Source: Clostridia bacterium (GTDB taxonomy: Bacteria; Bacillota; Clostridia; Oscillospirales; QAMX01). Taken from it: DNA of 33,726 bases. The stretch is taken from the NCBI GenBank assembly GCA_017414715.1, contig JAFQKV010000028.1:1-33726 (forward strand), read 5' to 3'. Both the position numbers and the translations under genes were made by a program. This document shows, piece after piece, positions 24,247 through 31,662 of the stretch; position 1 is the first letter of the stretch, and every line of letters begins with the position of its first letter. The notes beneath the pieces are model-generated. The model had not been told where the DNA came from and ran no database searches. It saw only the letters and a program-made list of their open reading frames with translations.

Positions 24247-27200
24247 TTATCCTCCGAGGATGGAGAGAAGCTCATCCTCCGAAAGGGCGGAAAGGAAGGT
24301 GGCACCCTCCCGGATGAGGGCATCGGAAAGCCCGGCCTTGTGGGCCTGCAGATTGAGAATTTGTTCCTCTACGGTCTTTTGCGCGATAAGGCGGAAGACC
24401 TGTACCCGGCGGGTCTGCCCGAGCCTGTGGGCCCGGTCGGTAGCCTGGTTCTGGGCGGCGATGTTCCACCACGGGTCGTAATGGATGACCACGTCGGCAC
24501 CCGTGAGATTGAGACCGGTGCCGCCGGCCTTCAGGGAGATGAGGAAGACCTCGGCCTTGCCGGCGTTGAAGTCCTCCACCAGCTGCAGACGGTCGGCGGT
24601 GCGGGTCTCGCCGGTGAGCAGGAAGTGGCTGATGCCCATTTCCGAGAGACGTGCCCGCAAAATCTCCAGCATGGAGGTGAACTGGGAGAAGATGAGTACC
24701 CGGTGACCGGCGGCAAGAGAGGAGGAGACCAGATCGGCGCAAAGCTCCAGCTTTGCACTCTCGCCCGTCCAGCCGGGGCTGCAGAGGGAGGGGTGGCAGC
24801 AGATCTGCCGCAGGCGGGTGAGCAGCGCGAGGAAACGGACAGTGTCCGGCGCGTGCCCGCGGGCGGCAAGAAGCTCCCGGAATTCGCTGCGGGTCTCGGC
24901 AAGGGTGGCATCGTAGAGCTTTTGCTGGTCCCGCCCGAAAACGGCGGGGACGATGCTTTCAATTTTTTCGGGCAGCTCGGAGAGCACCGTTTCCTTCAGC
25001 CGTCGCAGGATAAAGGGCGATACGGTATTGCGCAGGATCGGATCCACCCTGCCGGTATGCTGGGCGGGCAGCTCATAGACCCGGTGGAAACGGGTCTGGG
25101 AGGGAAGAAGCCCCGGCAGGATGAAGTCAAAAATGCTCCACAGGTCGGACAGGGAGTTTTCAATGGGGGTGCCGGTGAGGGCGAAACGGGCGCGGGCACG
25201 GATGCGCTTGGCAGCCTGGGCGTTCTTGGTGCGGAAGTTCTTGATATACTGGGCTTCGTCGGCAACACAGAGGCGGAACTCAATATTGCGGTAGAGCTCC
25301 GCGTCGTTGCGGAGAAGATCGTAGGAGGTGATGAGGATATCCGTCGAATCCGCGGCTGCGATGGCGGCGGCGCGCTCCTCGGGAAGGCCTGCGACAACGC
25401 GGACCGTGAGATGGGGGCAGAAGCGTACCGCCTCATTTTTCCAGTTGTACAGAAGGGAAGCCGGACAAACGATGAGGGAACAGCCCGCGTCCTTGCTTGC
25501 AATGAGGGTGAGCATCTGCAGGGTCTTACCCAGACCCATATCGTCGGCAAGGATGCCGCCGAGGCCGGCCTTTTCCAGACCCGCGAGCCAACGGAAACCG
25601 GTAATCTGGTAATTGCGGAGTTCGGCCTGAATGCAGTCCGGTACGGGGAGATCCCGCGTGTCGGAGCCGCGTACGGCAGAAAGAAGCTCCTGGATCTGCG
25701 TATCCGCGCGGAAGACGGTTTCCTGCGCGCCGGACAGCAGGGATTGCAGGTAAAATGCCCGTGCCACAGGAAGAGAGAGACTGCCGTCGGCTTCTGCAGT
25801 TCCGGTCACCTCCCGCAGGGCGGAGATAAGGCGCATGCTCTCCCCGTGCAGCTCAAAAAGCTCACCGCCGTGGAGTCGGATGAATTTTTCATTGCGAAGG
25901 TAAGCTTCGGAGCTGCGGAAAAGCTCATCCAGCGTAAATTCCGAGCCGGAAAATTCCAGCTTCAGCCGGTGACCGGATACGGAAAGGGAGAAAGTCAGAG
26001 GCACCTGCTCGCGGAGCCGGAGGTTTTCAAAGCCGTCGCCGGGGATGACCTCCGCCCGTTCGGAAAGCTCGGTGATGCCGGCGCGGGCAAAGGCAAAGAG
26101 CATATCCTCACGGTCGAGGATGAGCTTTTCGTCAAAGGCGTGAAAGCCGTAGGCATACAAAAGGGAAAGCACGTGGCTTTCGCCGACGAGATCCCGCGCC
26201 TCGCCGGGAAGTGCAGGACGGAGAGGGTTGATGACGGCATCGCCGTAGATAAACTGCGGGCGGGCAAATACCGCGCCGCCGATGTAGGACAGGTGGATCT
26301 GCGGGCGGAGCTTTGCGGTGGGATAGCGCTCGTGCAGAAGCTCCGCACCGAGCACCTCCGTGCAGATGCAGAGCCGGTCCAGCACAGAGGAAACAAAAAG
26401 GGGCGCGGAAGGACCTGTGATGCGCAGGGTGCCGTCGCTCTGCTGCTGCAGCTGGGAAAGCAGGGGCAGGGCATAGCGGGCGAAATCGCCGCTTGCACGG
26501 CAGAGACGGTCACGGAAGAAAATATAGGTGTGTGCCGCGCCGTGCAGAAGCCGGAAGTCATCCTCCGCCGTAAGGCGCAGGATGCGGTCGCCCTCCACAC
26601 GAAGACGGAAGGAGGAAAGATCCTCTGTCAGCAGGATGTGCTGTTCGGAAACGGATTCGCTCGCGGCAATATCGCGGCCGACGCAGAAATCGAAAAACTC
26701 ATCCAGCTGCCGTGGCGAGAGCACCAGCCTGCGCGTGTCCCCGACGGAGGCGTAGGGGGAGAGACGGCGGTGAAAATCCCGGTTCTCTTCGGCGGCCTGG
26801 GTGAGAAATTCTGCAAGCAGGCGGCTTTCGGGCTGAAAGGCACCGGGACTGTGAACAAAGGAGAGGGCACGCCCATAGGCGGCACGGCGTCCGCTCCGCA
26901 TGGCATCGGCAAAGGCAAAGATATCCCGCATCTGACAAAGGGTCTTCTCACCGATGCGGAAGGAAAGGGTCAGAGAGGGTGAGAGATCTTCAATGACGGG
27001 CTGAAGCGAGACGGTGCCAAGGCGGGATGCGGGAGGTTCGGCACAGTCCTGCACGAGGGTAGCAAGCATTTCGGCATCGGTGCGGGGGTCGGCCGGTGCG
27101 GAGACAGCCGCGGATACGGGTTTTGACGGGGTGCGGGTATTGTAAACGGCGAGCAGAAGGGCCGCTGCATGCTTGCAGGCTCCCTCCAGACGGGCACATT

Positions 27201-27444
27201 CCGCGCCGGAACAGCGGCAATCCGTGATGCCGAATTTGCGGCTGAAGGTGGCGGAGACGGAATAAAGCTCACCGTCGCGTACGCTGCCTTCGGCCGCGGT
27301 CAAAAAACCGTCCGCATCGGTTTCTGTGCGGATTCCGAGCACACGGCCTTCTTTATAATAATCGGAGCCGCGGGCATATATCGTTTTATAAGGGATGCGG
27401 GCGCGTACATCCTGCAGAGTGAAGGAAAGCTTGAAAGGATCCAC
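24247..27444 (-). CDS. SNF2-family DNA helicase/translocase with SWIM zinc finger
   Basis: Large ATP-dependent DNA translocase of 1065 aa. The N-terminal SWIM zinc finger is C76, C78, C90, H92 (DCRCSG, then ACKH). A long middle segment (about 110-590) follows. The SNF2 ATPase begins near 610 with LRNYQITGFRWLAGLEKAG, Walker A DDMGLGKT (about 631), DEAQ box (VADEAQYIKN), motif III ALTGTPIENSL and motif VI ATDRAHRLGQTRRVQVF. The Zn-finger and core order is common in bacterial SNF2 proteins, whose roles (transcription recycling, repair) are poorly defined. I placed the start at GTG 27444 with CCGGAGG upstream. The frame is open to 27546, but that stretch contains the promoter. There is no clear neighbour partner. 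Confidence 0.9.
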   Translation of the reverse strand: MDPFKLSFTLQDVRARIPYKTIYARGSDYYKEGRVLGIRTETDADGFLTAAEGSVRDGELYSVSATFSRKFGITDCRCSGAECARLEGACKHAAALLLAVYNTRTPSKPVSAAVSAPADPRTDAEMLATLVQDCAEPPASRLGTVSLQPVIEDLSPSLTLSFRIGEKTLCQMRDIFAFADAMRSGRRAAYGRALSFVHSPGAFQPESRLLAEFLTQAAEENRDFHRRLSPYASVGDTRRLVLSPRQLDEFFDFCVGRDIAASESVSEQHILLTEDLSSFRLRVEGDRILRLTAEDDFRLLHGAAHTYIFFRDRLCRASGDFARYALPLLSQLQQQSDGTLRITGPSAPLFVSSVLDRLCICTEVLGAELLHERYPTAKLRPQIHLSYIGGAVFARPQFIYGDAVINPLRPALPGEARDLVGESHVLSLLYAYGFHAFDEKLILDREDMLFAFARAGITELSERAEVIPGDGFENLRLREQVPLTFSLSVSGHRLKLEFSGSEFTLDELFRSSEAYLRNEKFIRLHGGELFELHGESMRLISALREVTGTAEADGSLSLPVARAFYLQSLLSGAQETVFRADTQIQELLSAVRGSDTRDLPVPDCIQAELRNYQITGFRWLAGLEKAGLGGILADDMGLGKTLQMLTLIASKDAGCSLIVCPASLLYNWKNEAVRFCPHLTVRVVAGLPEERAAAIAAADSTDILITSYDLLRNDAELYRNIEFRLCVADEAQYIKNFRTKNAQAAKRIRARARFALTGTPIENSLSDLWSIFDFILPGLLPSQTRFHRVYELPAQHTGRVDPILRNTVSPFILRRLKETVLSELPEKIESIVPAVFGRDQQKLYDATLAETRSEFRELLAARGHAPDTVRFLALLTRLRQICCHPSLCSPGWTGESAKLELCADLVSSSLAAGHRVLIFSQFTSMLEILRARLSEMGISHFLLTGETRTADRLQLVEDFNAGKAEVFLISLKAGGTGLNLTGADVVIHYDPWWNIAAQNQATDRAHRLGQTRRVQVFRLIAQKTVEEQILNLQAHKAGLSDALIREGATFLSALSEDELLSILGG

Positions 27445-27477
27445 GTTTGCCTCCGGGTCGTAAATGATCGTCCCTAT

Positions 27478-27506
27478 ATTATACCAAACAAGAAGGCACA
27501 AGACAA
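27478..27506 (-). promoter_or_regulatory. Promoter for the SNF2 helicase gene
   Basis: Minus-strand -35 box TTGTCT (27506-27501), 17-bp spacer, perfect -10 box TATAAT (27483-27478). Transcription would start about 30 nt before the GTG start at 27444, supporting that start over the upstream ATG. Confidence 0.75.
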
Positions 27507-27587
27507 TGGCTTTTTGGCGTATTTTACTGGGAAAAGAAATTTGCATCTGTGAAAATTGGGAAAATTTATAAAATTTGAAAATATCTC

Positions 27588-27616
27588 TTGCAAATTTGGC
27601 AAAGATATGGTATTAT
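27588..27616 (+). promoter_or_regulatory. Promoter for rpmE
   Basis: The -35 box TTGCAA (27588-27593), 17-bp spacer and -10 box TATTAT (27611-27616) lie about 44 bp before the rpmE start. The rest of the 27445-27659 gap is A/T-rich and holds the divergent helicase promoter; nothing else is evident. Confidence 0.7.
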
Positions 27617-27659
27617 AAGCAACGCACTGAAAATTTAACCCCGGAAGAGGTGGAAAGAT

Positions 27660-27863
27660 ATGAAGGCAAATATCCATCCCCAGTACAAGCAGACGCAGAT
27701 TCGCTGCGCTTGCGGTGAGATCATCGAGGTAGGTTCGACCAAGGAGAACATCCGTATCGATATCTGCTCCAAGTGTCATCCTTTTTACACGGGTAAGCAG
27801 AAGCTGGTAGACACCGGCGGACGCGTCGACAAGTTCAAGAAGCGTTTCGGTATCACCGACTGA
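27660..27863 (+). CDS. rpmE: 50S ribosomal protein L31 (zinc-binding form)
   Basis: Ribosomal protein of 67 aa in the large subunit, contacting the central protuberance and the small subunit. It has the complete zinc ligand set C16, C18, C36 and C39 (RCACGE and CSKCHPF), so it is the C+ paralogue. The end KFKKRFG is typical. GAAGAGGTGGAAAG precedes ATG 27660. It is followed within 27 nt by a strong terminator, which may limit transcription into hflX. Confidence 0.97.
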   Translation: MKANIHPQYKQTQIRCACGEIIEVGSTKENIRIDICSKCHPFYTGKQKLVDTGGRVDKFKKRFGITD

Positions 27864-27889
27864 GTTTCTGCGGAATGACTCACTAAAGC

Positions 27890-27918
27890 GCCCCTCCACG
27901 CCTGCGGAGGGGCTTTTT
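27890..27918 (+). terminator. Rho-independent terminator after rpmE
   Basis: Stem GCCCCTCC (27890-27897) pairs with GGAGGGGC (27906-27913), with an 8-nt loop, followed by TTTTT (27914-27918). It lies 30 bp before hflX, with no room for a clear promoter between, so hflX may depend on read-through. Confidence 0.85.
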
Positions 27919-27947
27919 GTGTTGTTTTGAGGTAGGAGAGACGAAAG

Positions 27948-29216
27948 ATGAGTGAAGAAAAGGTTAAACAGAGCGCTGTGATCGCCGGGCTTTCCTCGCC
28001 TGCGCTGCGGGCGGAGGACAATTCCGATGAGGCTTCCCTGTCGGAACTTGCGGCATTGGTGGAGACCGCCGGAGGAGAGGTCGCTGCCCGGGTGCTGCAG
28101 AACCGGCCGTCGCCGGATGTGCGCACATTTCTCGGCGAAGGAAAGGCGGAGGAGCTGCGGGAGCTGATCGCGGCGCACGAAGCCGATCTGCTGGTGCTGG
28201 ACAATGAGATATCTCCGGCGCAGACACGGGCTCTTTCCGAGCTGTGCGACTGTGCTGTGCTGACGCGCAGCGGCATCATTCTGGACATCTTTGCCGGACG
28301 GGCCCGCACTGCGGAAGGCAAGCTGCAGGTGGAGCTGGCCCAGTACAAATACATTCTGCCACGGCTTGCGGGACAGGGCACGGCCCTCTCCCGTCTTGGC
28401 GGCGGCATCGGTACCCGCGGTCCCGGTGAGACAAAGCTCGAGACCGACCGTCGGCACATCCGCAGCCGGATGCACCGGCTGGAGGAGGAGCTGCAGCATC
28501 TTTCCGCCGTGCGGGAGCAGCAGCGACGGGCGCGGCAGAAAAACAGCGTGCCGGTGGTGGCCTTGGTCGGTTATACCAATGCGGGGAAATCCACCCTCAT
28601 GAACCGCATCACCGAGGCAGGTATCCCAGCAAACAACCGGCTTTTCGATACGCTGGATATGACCACCCGTGCCTTTGAGCCCGAGGCAGGTATGCCGGCT
28701 CTGCTTTCCGACACCGTCGGCTTTATTCGCCGCCTGCCCCACAGCCTGATCTCTTCCTTTGAGGCGACCCTTTCCGAACTGAAGTATGCGGAGATGCTGC
28801 TCCACGTCATCGACTGCGCCGATCCCGAAATGGAGGCGCACATCCGTGTGACGGAGGCGCTTGCCGCCGATATGGCAAAAGAGGATACCCCCATTCTCCG
28901 GGTATACAACAAGGCGGACCTTGCTCCGGCGGAACTCCGCCGGGATCCGGAGGGGATCTATATTTCCGCCGCGACGGGCGAGGGCGTTGACGAGCTGCTT
29001 GCAAGGATCGCGCAGCAGCTCAAAGGCACCCGACGTGCCTTTGAATTTCTCATTCCCTATTCCGATGGAGCAGCCCTCAATCTGCTTTACCGGGACGGAC
29101 GTGTGGAAAGCGTGGATCACGGTGAGACCGGCGTTTCCGTCCGCGCGGTGTGCGATGCAAAGCTCTATGCCGCTGTGCAGAAGTACGACGTGCGCGGAGG
29201 TGGGCAGAATGGCTGA
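27948..29216 (+). CDS. hflX: GTPase HflX
   Basis: Ribosome-associated GTPase of 422 aa that splits stalled or heat-stressed 70S ribosomes. The N-terminal nucleotide-interacting domain includes LLVLDNEISPAQTRAL and TRSGIILDIFAGRARTAEGK. A glycine-rich segment GGGIGTRGPGETKLETDRR precedes a coiled-coil linker. The G domain has G1 GYTNAGKS (208-215), DTVGF (G3) and NKAD (G4). TAGGAGAGACG precedes ATG 27948. It overlaps the following YigZ-family gene by 8 nt and sits after rpmE, a translation-themed grouping. Confidence 0.95.
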   Translation: MSEEKVKQSAVIAGLSSPALRAEDNSDEASLSELAALVETAGGEVAARVLQNRPSPDVRTFLGEGKAEELRELIAAHEADLLVLDNEISPAQTRALSELCDCAVLTRSGIILDIFAGRARTAEGKLQVELAQYKYILPRLAGQGTALSRLGGGIGTRGPGETKLETDRRHIRSRMHRLEEELQHLSAVREQQRRARQKNSVPVVALVGYTNAGKSTLMNRITEAGIPANNRLFDTLDMTTRAFEPEAGMPALLSDTVGFIRRLPHSLISSFEATLSELKYAEMLLHVIDCADPEMEAHIRVTEALAADMAKEDTPILRVYNKADLAPAELRRDPEGIYISAATGEGVDELLARIAQQLKGTRRAFEFLIPYSDGAALNLLYRDGRVESVDHGETGVSVRAVCDAKLYAAVQKYDVRGGGQNG

Positions 29217-29847
29217 ATTTGTACCCTACGAGACCGTTGCCGGGGAGGTAACGGCGGAATTTATTGAAAAAAAGAGCCGATTTATCAACGTAATCGCCCC
29301 GGTGGAGACGGAGGATGAGGCGCTGGCCTTTATCGCCGCCCAGCGGGAAAAATACCCCGGCGCTACCCACTATGTACACGCCTATGTCCTGCGGGAGAAC
29401 AATACCCTGCGCTTCAGCGATGACGGAGAGCCCTCCGGCACAGCGGGAAAGCCGGTGCTGGAGGTGCTGACCCGGGAAAAACTGACGGACGTTGTCTGCG
29501 TCGTCATCCGCTATTTCGGCGGTATCCTGCTGGGTGCCGGCGGCCTGACGCGTGCCTATGCCCGGGGTGCACGGGATGCGGTGGCGGCGGCACAGCGGGT
29601 GCGTATGGTACCAAGCATCAGCTTTGAGCTGAAGGTCAGCTATGCCGCCTGGCAGCGGCTTTCCCGGGTGCTGCCAAAATACGGCGTGCGGCAGGAAAGC
29701 CTTGAGTACGGCGAAAATATCTGCCTGTCCGGCAGCGTGGAGACGGCGGATTTTGCACCCCTCTGTGAGGCCGTCGGAGAACAAACGGCGGGCGCGGCTC
29801 TGCCGATGAAGACCGGGGAGGGCATCCGTCCCCGGGATGTGGAATAA
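29209..29847 (+). CDS. YigZ/IMPACT family protein
   Basis: Protein of 212 aa. The N-terminal UPF0029 (IMPACT) domain opens VPYETVAGEVTAEFIEKKS and carries the family signature CVVIRYFGGILLGAGGLTRA. The C-terminal part is a DUF1949-like domain. In eukaryotes IMPACT regulates Gcn2; the bacterial role is unclear, with proline dipeptidase-like and translation-linked functions suggested for relatives. GGAGG lies about 8 nt before ATG 29209, which is inside the end of hflX, so translation is probably coupled. Confidence 0.9.
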   Translation: MAEFVPYETVAGEVTAEFIEKKSRFINVIAPVETEDEALAFIAAQREKYPGATHYVHAYVLRENNTLRFSDDGEPSGTAGKPVLEVLTREKLTDVVCVVIRYFGGILLGAGGLTRAYARGARDAVAAAQRVRMVPSISFELKVSYAAWQRLSRVLPKYGVRQESLEYGENICLSGSVETADFAPLCEAVGEQTAGAALPMKTGEGIRPRDVE

Positions 29848-29861
29848 GGAGAGAAGACGAT

Positions 29862-30377
29862 ATGGAGCTTTGGGATCTCTATACCAAGGACCGGGAACCC
29901 ACCGGCAAGACCCACGTGCGGGGTAATCTTCTGCCTGCAGGGATGTATCACATTCTGGTGCATCTGTGGATCCGCAACAACAAGGGTGAATACATCATTT
30001 CGCACCGCGCGGAGGATCGGGGCTCCTATCCCGGCTACTGGGAATGTCCCGGCGGCTCGGTGCAGGCGGGGGAGGACAGCCCTCATGCCGCTCTGCGGGA
30101 GGCGCTGGAGGAGGTTGGCGTGCAGCTTGACCCGGCAAAGGGAAAGCTTGCCTTCAGCCGCACCCGGACGGACTACGGTCCCCGGCATCTCAATGAGTTT
30201 ACCGACGTGTGGCTGTTTGAATTTGACGGAGAACCGTCTCTTGCAAAGGCGCTGACCCCGGAGGAGGTCTCCGAGGTGCGCTGGATGACCCGCGAGGAGA
30301 TCGAAAAGCTGTGGGCGGAAGGGAAATTCCTGCCGACGGCGAACTATTTCTTTGACGAGCGCGGGAAATTGCTGTAG
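29862..30377 (+). CDS. Nudix hydrolase
   Basis: Pyrophosphohydrolase of 171 aa that cleaves nucleoside diphosphate-X compounds with Mg2+. The Nudix box Gx5Ex7REUxEExGU is intact (GGSVQAGEDSPHAA, then LREALEEVGV), and the N-terminal MELWDLYTKDREPTGK with later HLWIRNNKGEYIISHRA resembles the IDI/MutT-like "DUF" branch (isopentenyl diphosphate isomerase-like entry). The substrate cannot be told from sequence. AAGGAGAGAAG precedes ATG 29862, 14 nt after the YigZ stop. It is the last gene before the terminator at 30381-30414. Confidence 0.9.
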   Translation: MELWDLYTKDREPTGKTHVRGNLLPAGMYHILVHLWIRNNKGEYIISHRAEDRGSYPGYWECPGGSVQAGEDSPHAALREALEEVGVQLDPAKGKLAFSRTRTDYGPRHLNEFTDVWLFEFDGEPSLAKALTPEEVSEVRWMTREEIEKLWAEGKFLPTANYFFDERGKLL

Positions 30378-30380
30378 AAC

Positions 30381-30414
30381 AAAAACCGGATGTCACGTAG
30401 ACATCCGGTTTTCT
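30381..30414. terminator. Bidirectional terminator between the Nudix and TetR genes
   Basis: An 11-bp stem AACCGGATGTC (30384-30394) / GACATCCGGTT (30400-30410), loop ACGTA, has A-runs to its left and T-runs to its right. It serves the convergent Nudix operon and TetR gene. Confidence 0.85.
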
Positions 30415-30428
30415 GATGTGAGTATAAA

Positions 30429-31010
30429 TCAGTTCTGCTTGAAATAGGGAGAAATGGAGAAATAGATCAGGCGATAGACATGCTCCTCGGTATCTGCATC
30501 GTTGGGAACCTCGCCGCCGTGGACTTTCAGGGCGAAGTCGAGCATGACGTTCAGAATGTGGTTAAGAAGCATCCAGACGTTTGCTTCTTCGCGGAAAGCA
30601 TCCTTGAAACGGGCGAGCAGGGGAGCAAAACGCTCACCGTGGCTGATGTGGGAATACTTGCGGAAATAGGGTGAATAGAAATATCGGATATAGGCAATGC
30701 ACTTTTCACGGGTCTGCAGCAAGAACTTCCAAACAGCATTGAAATAGGCGCGGCAGCGATCTTCATAGGGCAGGGATTCGTCGTACATCACTTCCACGTT
30801 GGACATCGAAACGTTGAAAAGCTCGATATCCAGCGTCTCAAAGACGGCGGCGAGAAGATCCTCCTTGTCGGCAAAGACGCGGTAGATATACGCCTCGTTA
30901 AGGTCGGTGCCGCGGACGATCGCCTTGGTGGTGGTATTCTCAAGCCCTTCGGATGCGATGACTTTGATGGTGTTTTCGATCAACCTGTCACGGACGTTAA
31001 AGTGCTTCAA
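30429..31010 (-). CDS. TetR/AcrR-family transcriptional regulator
   Basis: Regulator of 193 aa. The N-terminal helix-turn-helix reads RLIENTIKVIASEGLENTTT, then TDLNEAYIYRVFADKEDLLAAVFETL, typical of TetR. The C-terminal ligand-binding and dimer domain is all helical, ending RLIYFSISPYFKQN. The start is a TTG (31010) with AAAGGGAG about 9 nt upstream; the first internal ATG would delete the DNA-binding domain. Divergent genes at 31357 (PQ-loop-like protein) and 31663 (nitrilase-GDPD) may be its targets, but this is not shown. Confidence 0.88.
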   Translation of the reverse strand: MKHFNVRDRLIENTIKVIASEGLENTTTKAIVRGTDLNEAYIYRVFADKEDLLAAVFETLDIELFNVSMSNVEVMYDESLPYEDRCRAYFNAVWKFLLQTREKCIAYIRYFYSPYFRKYSHISHGERFAPLLARFKDAFREEANVWMLLNHILNVMLDFALKVHGGEVPNDADTEEHVYRLIYFSISPYFKQN

Positions 31011-31129
31011 AATAAATCGCTCCCTTTACTTGAAAAATCAAATCAGCTGCGAAGTTCGTTCCCTGCGGCAGAAATCGGAGAAAACGAAAAAACGAAGCTG
31101 TTCCAACAACATTTTACTTAACAAACAAT

Positions 31130-31158
31130 ATTGTAACACGGATGTTGGTGGGATACAA
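31130..31158 (-). promoter_or_regulatory. Promoter for the TetR gene, with an embedded palindrome
   Basis: Minus-strand -35 box TTGTAT (31158-31153), 17-bp spacer, -10 box TACAAT (31135-31130). The perfect palindrome ACAATATTGT (31125-31134) overlaps the -10 box, and a related segment CATATTGTTAAG lies at 31208-31219 with an inverted CTTAACAA at 31117-31124. These are possible TetR sites. Nothing else is evident in the 31011-31356 gap except the plus-strand promoter. Confidence 0.5.
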
Positions 31159-31289
31159 GACCTTTTGCGGAAAAAAGTAAAAATTTAATACGAAAAAAGT
31201 ACATGTTCATATTGTTAAGCAAAGACTACGAGCGCGGAATGTCGCAAAAACCATACAAAACGGTAAAAAGAGGCTTCCTGACCCGGCGG

Positions 31290-31318
31290 TTTACAAGGGG
31301 ACCGGGTTGTGATAAAAT
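31290..31318 (+). promoter_or_regulatory. Promoter for the PQ-loop/nitrilase-GDPD pair
   Basis: The -35 box TTTACA (31290-31295), 17-bp spacer and -10 box TAAAAT (31313-31318) lie about 38 bp before ATG 31357. The next gene starts 4 nt after the first one, so both are probably transcribed from here. Confidence 0.7.
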
Positions 31319-31356
31319 AATATGCAGAAGTTTTGATACTGTAAAGAGGTGCTTTT

Positions 31357-31659
31357 ATGGCGGAATTTCTCGAGATACTGATGATCGTATCTTTCGGCAT
31401 TTCCTGGCCGATGAATGTGCTGAAATCCTGGCGTGCCCGGACGACCAAAGGCAAGAGCCTGTCTTTTCTTGTTCTCATCCTTGCGGGCTACGTGGCGGGT
31501 ATAGCATCAAAGCTTGTTAACGAGGCCTATATGGCAAGCTTTGGAGAGAAGTGGTACGTGCTGGTCTTTTACTGCATCAATTTTGTGATGGTGAGCACGG
31601 ATTTTGCCCTGTATTTCAGAAATCTGCGGCTTGACCGCCGCGTCGAGAAGGAGGAATAA
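31357..31659 (+). CDS. Small membrane protein of PQ-loop/SemiSWEET type
   Basis: Protein of 100 aa with about three transmembrane helices near residues 4-21, 35-54 and 68-88. The motif ISWPMNVLKSWRARTTKGKS between helices 1 and 2 follows the PQ-loop/SemiSWEET pattern (Pro after helix 1, then a basic loop ending KS). SemiSWEETs are three-helix sugar carriers that dimerise; this one is a divergent relative and its cargo is unknown. AAGAGGTG precedes ATG 31357. It lies 3 nt from the nitrilase-GDPD gene, so the two may act together. Confidence 0.75.
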   Translation: MAEFLEILMIVSFGISWPMNVLKSWRARTTKGKSLSFLVLILAGYVAGIASKLVNEAYMASFGEKWYVLVFYCINFVMVSTDFALYFRNLRLDRRVEKEE

Positions 31660-31662
31660 GCC

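Noticed and set aside
24235..26982. 915-codon open frame antisense to the SNF2 helicase
   Set aside because: It mirrors the codon bias of the real gene on the other strand, has no ribosome binding site or recognisable domain, and overlaps the helicase core motifs.
27445..27546. N-terminal extension of the SNF2 helicase to ATG 27546
   Set aside because: It would read through a consensus promoter (27478-27506); GTG 27444 has a GGAGG site just upstream.
27474..29120. 548-codon open frame antisense to rpmE and hflX
   Set aside because: It crosses a divergent promoter region, two clear genes and a terminator, with no domain or start signal.
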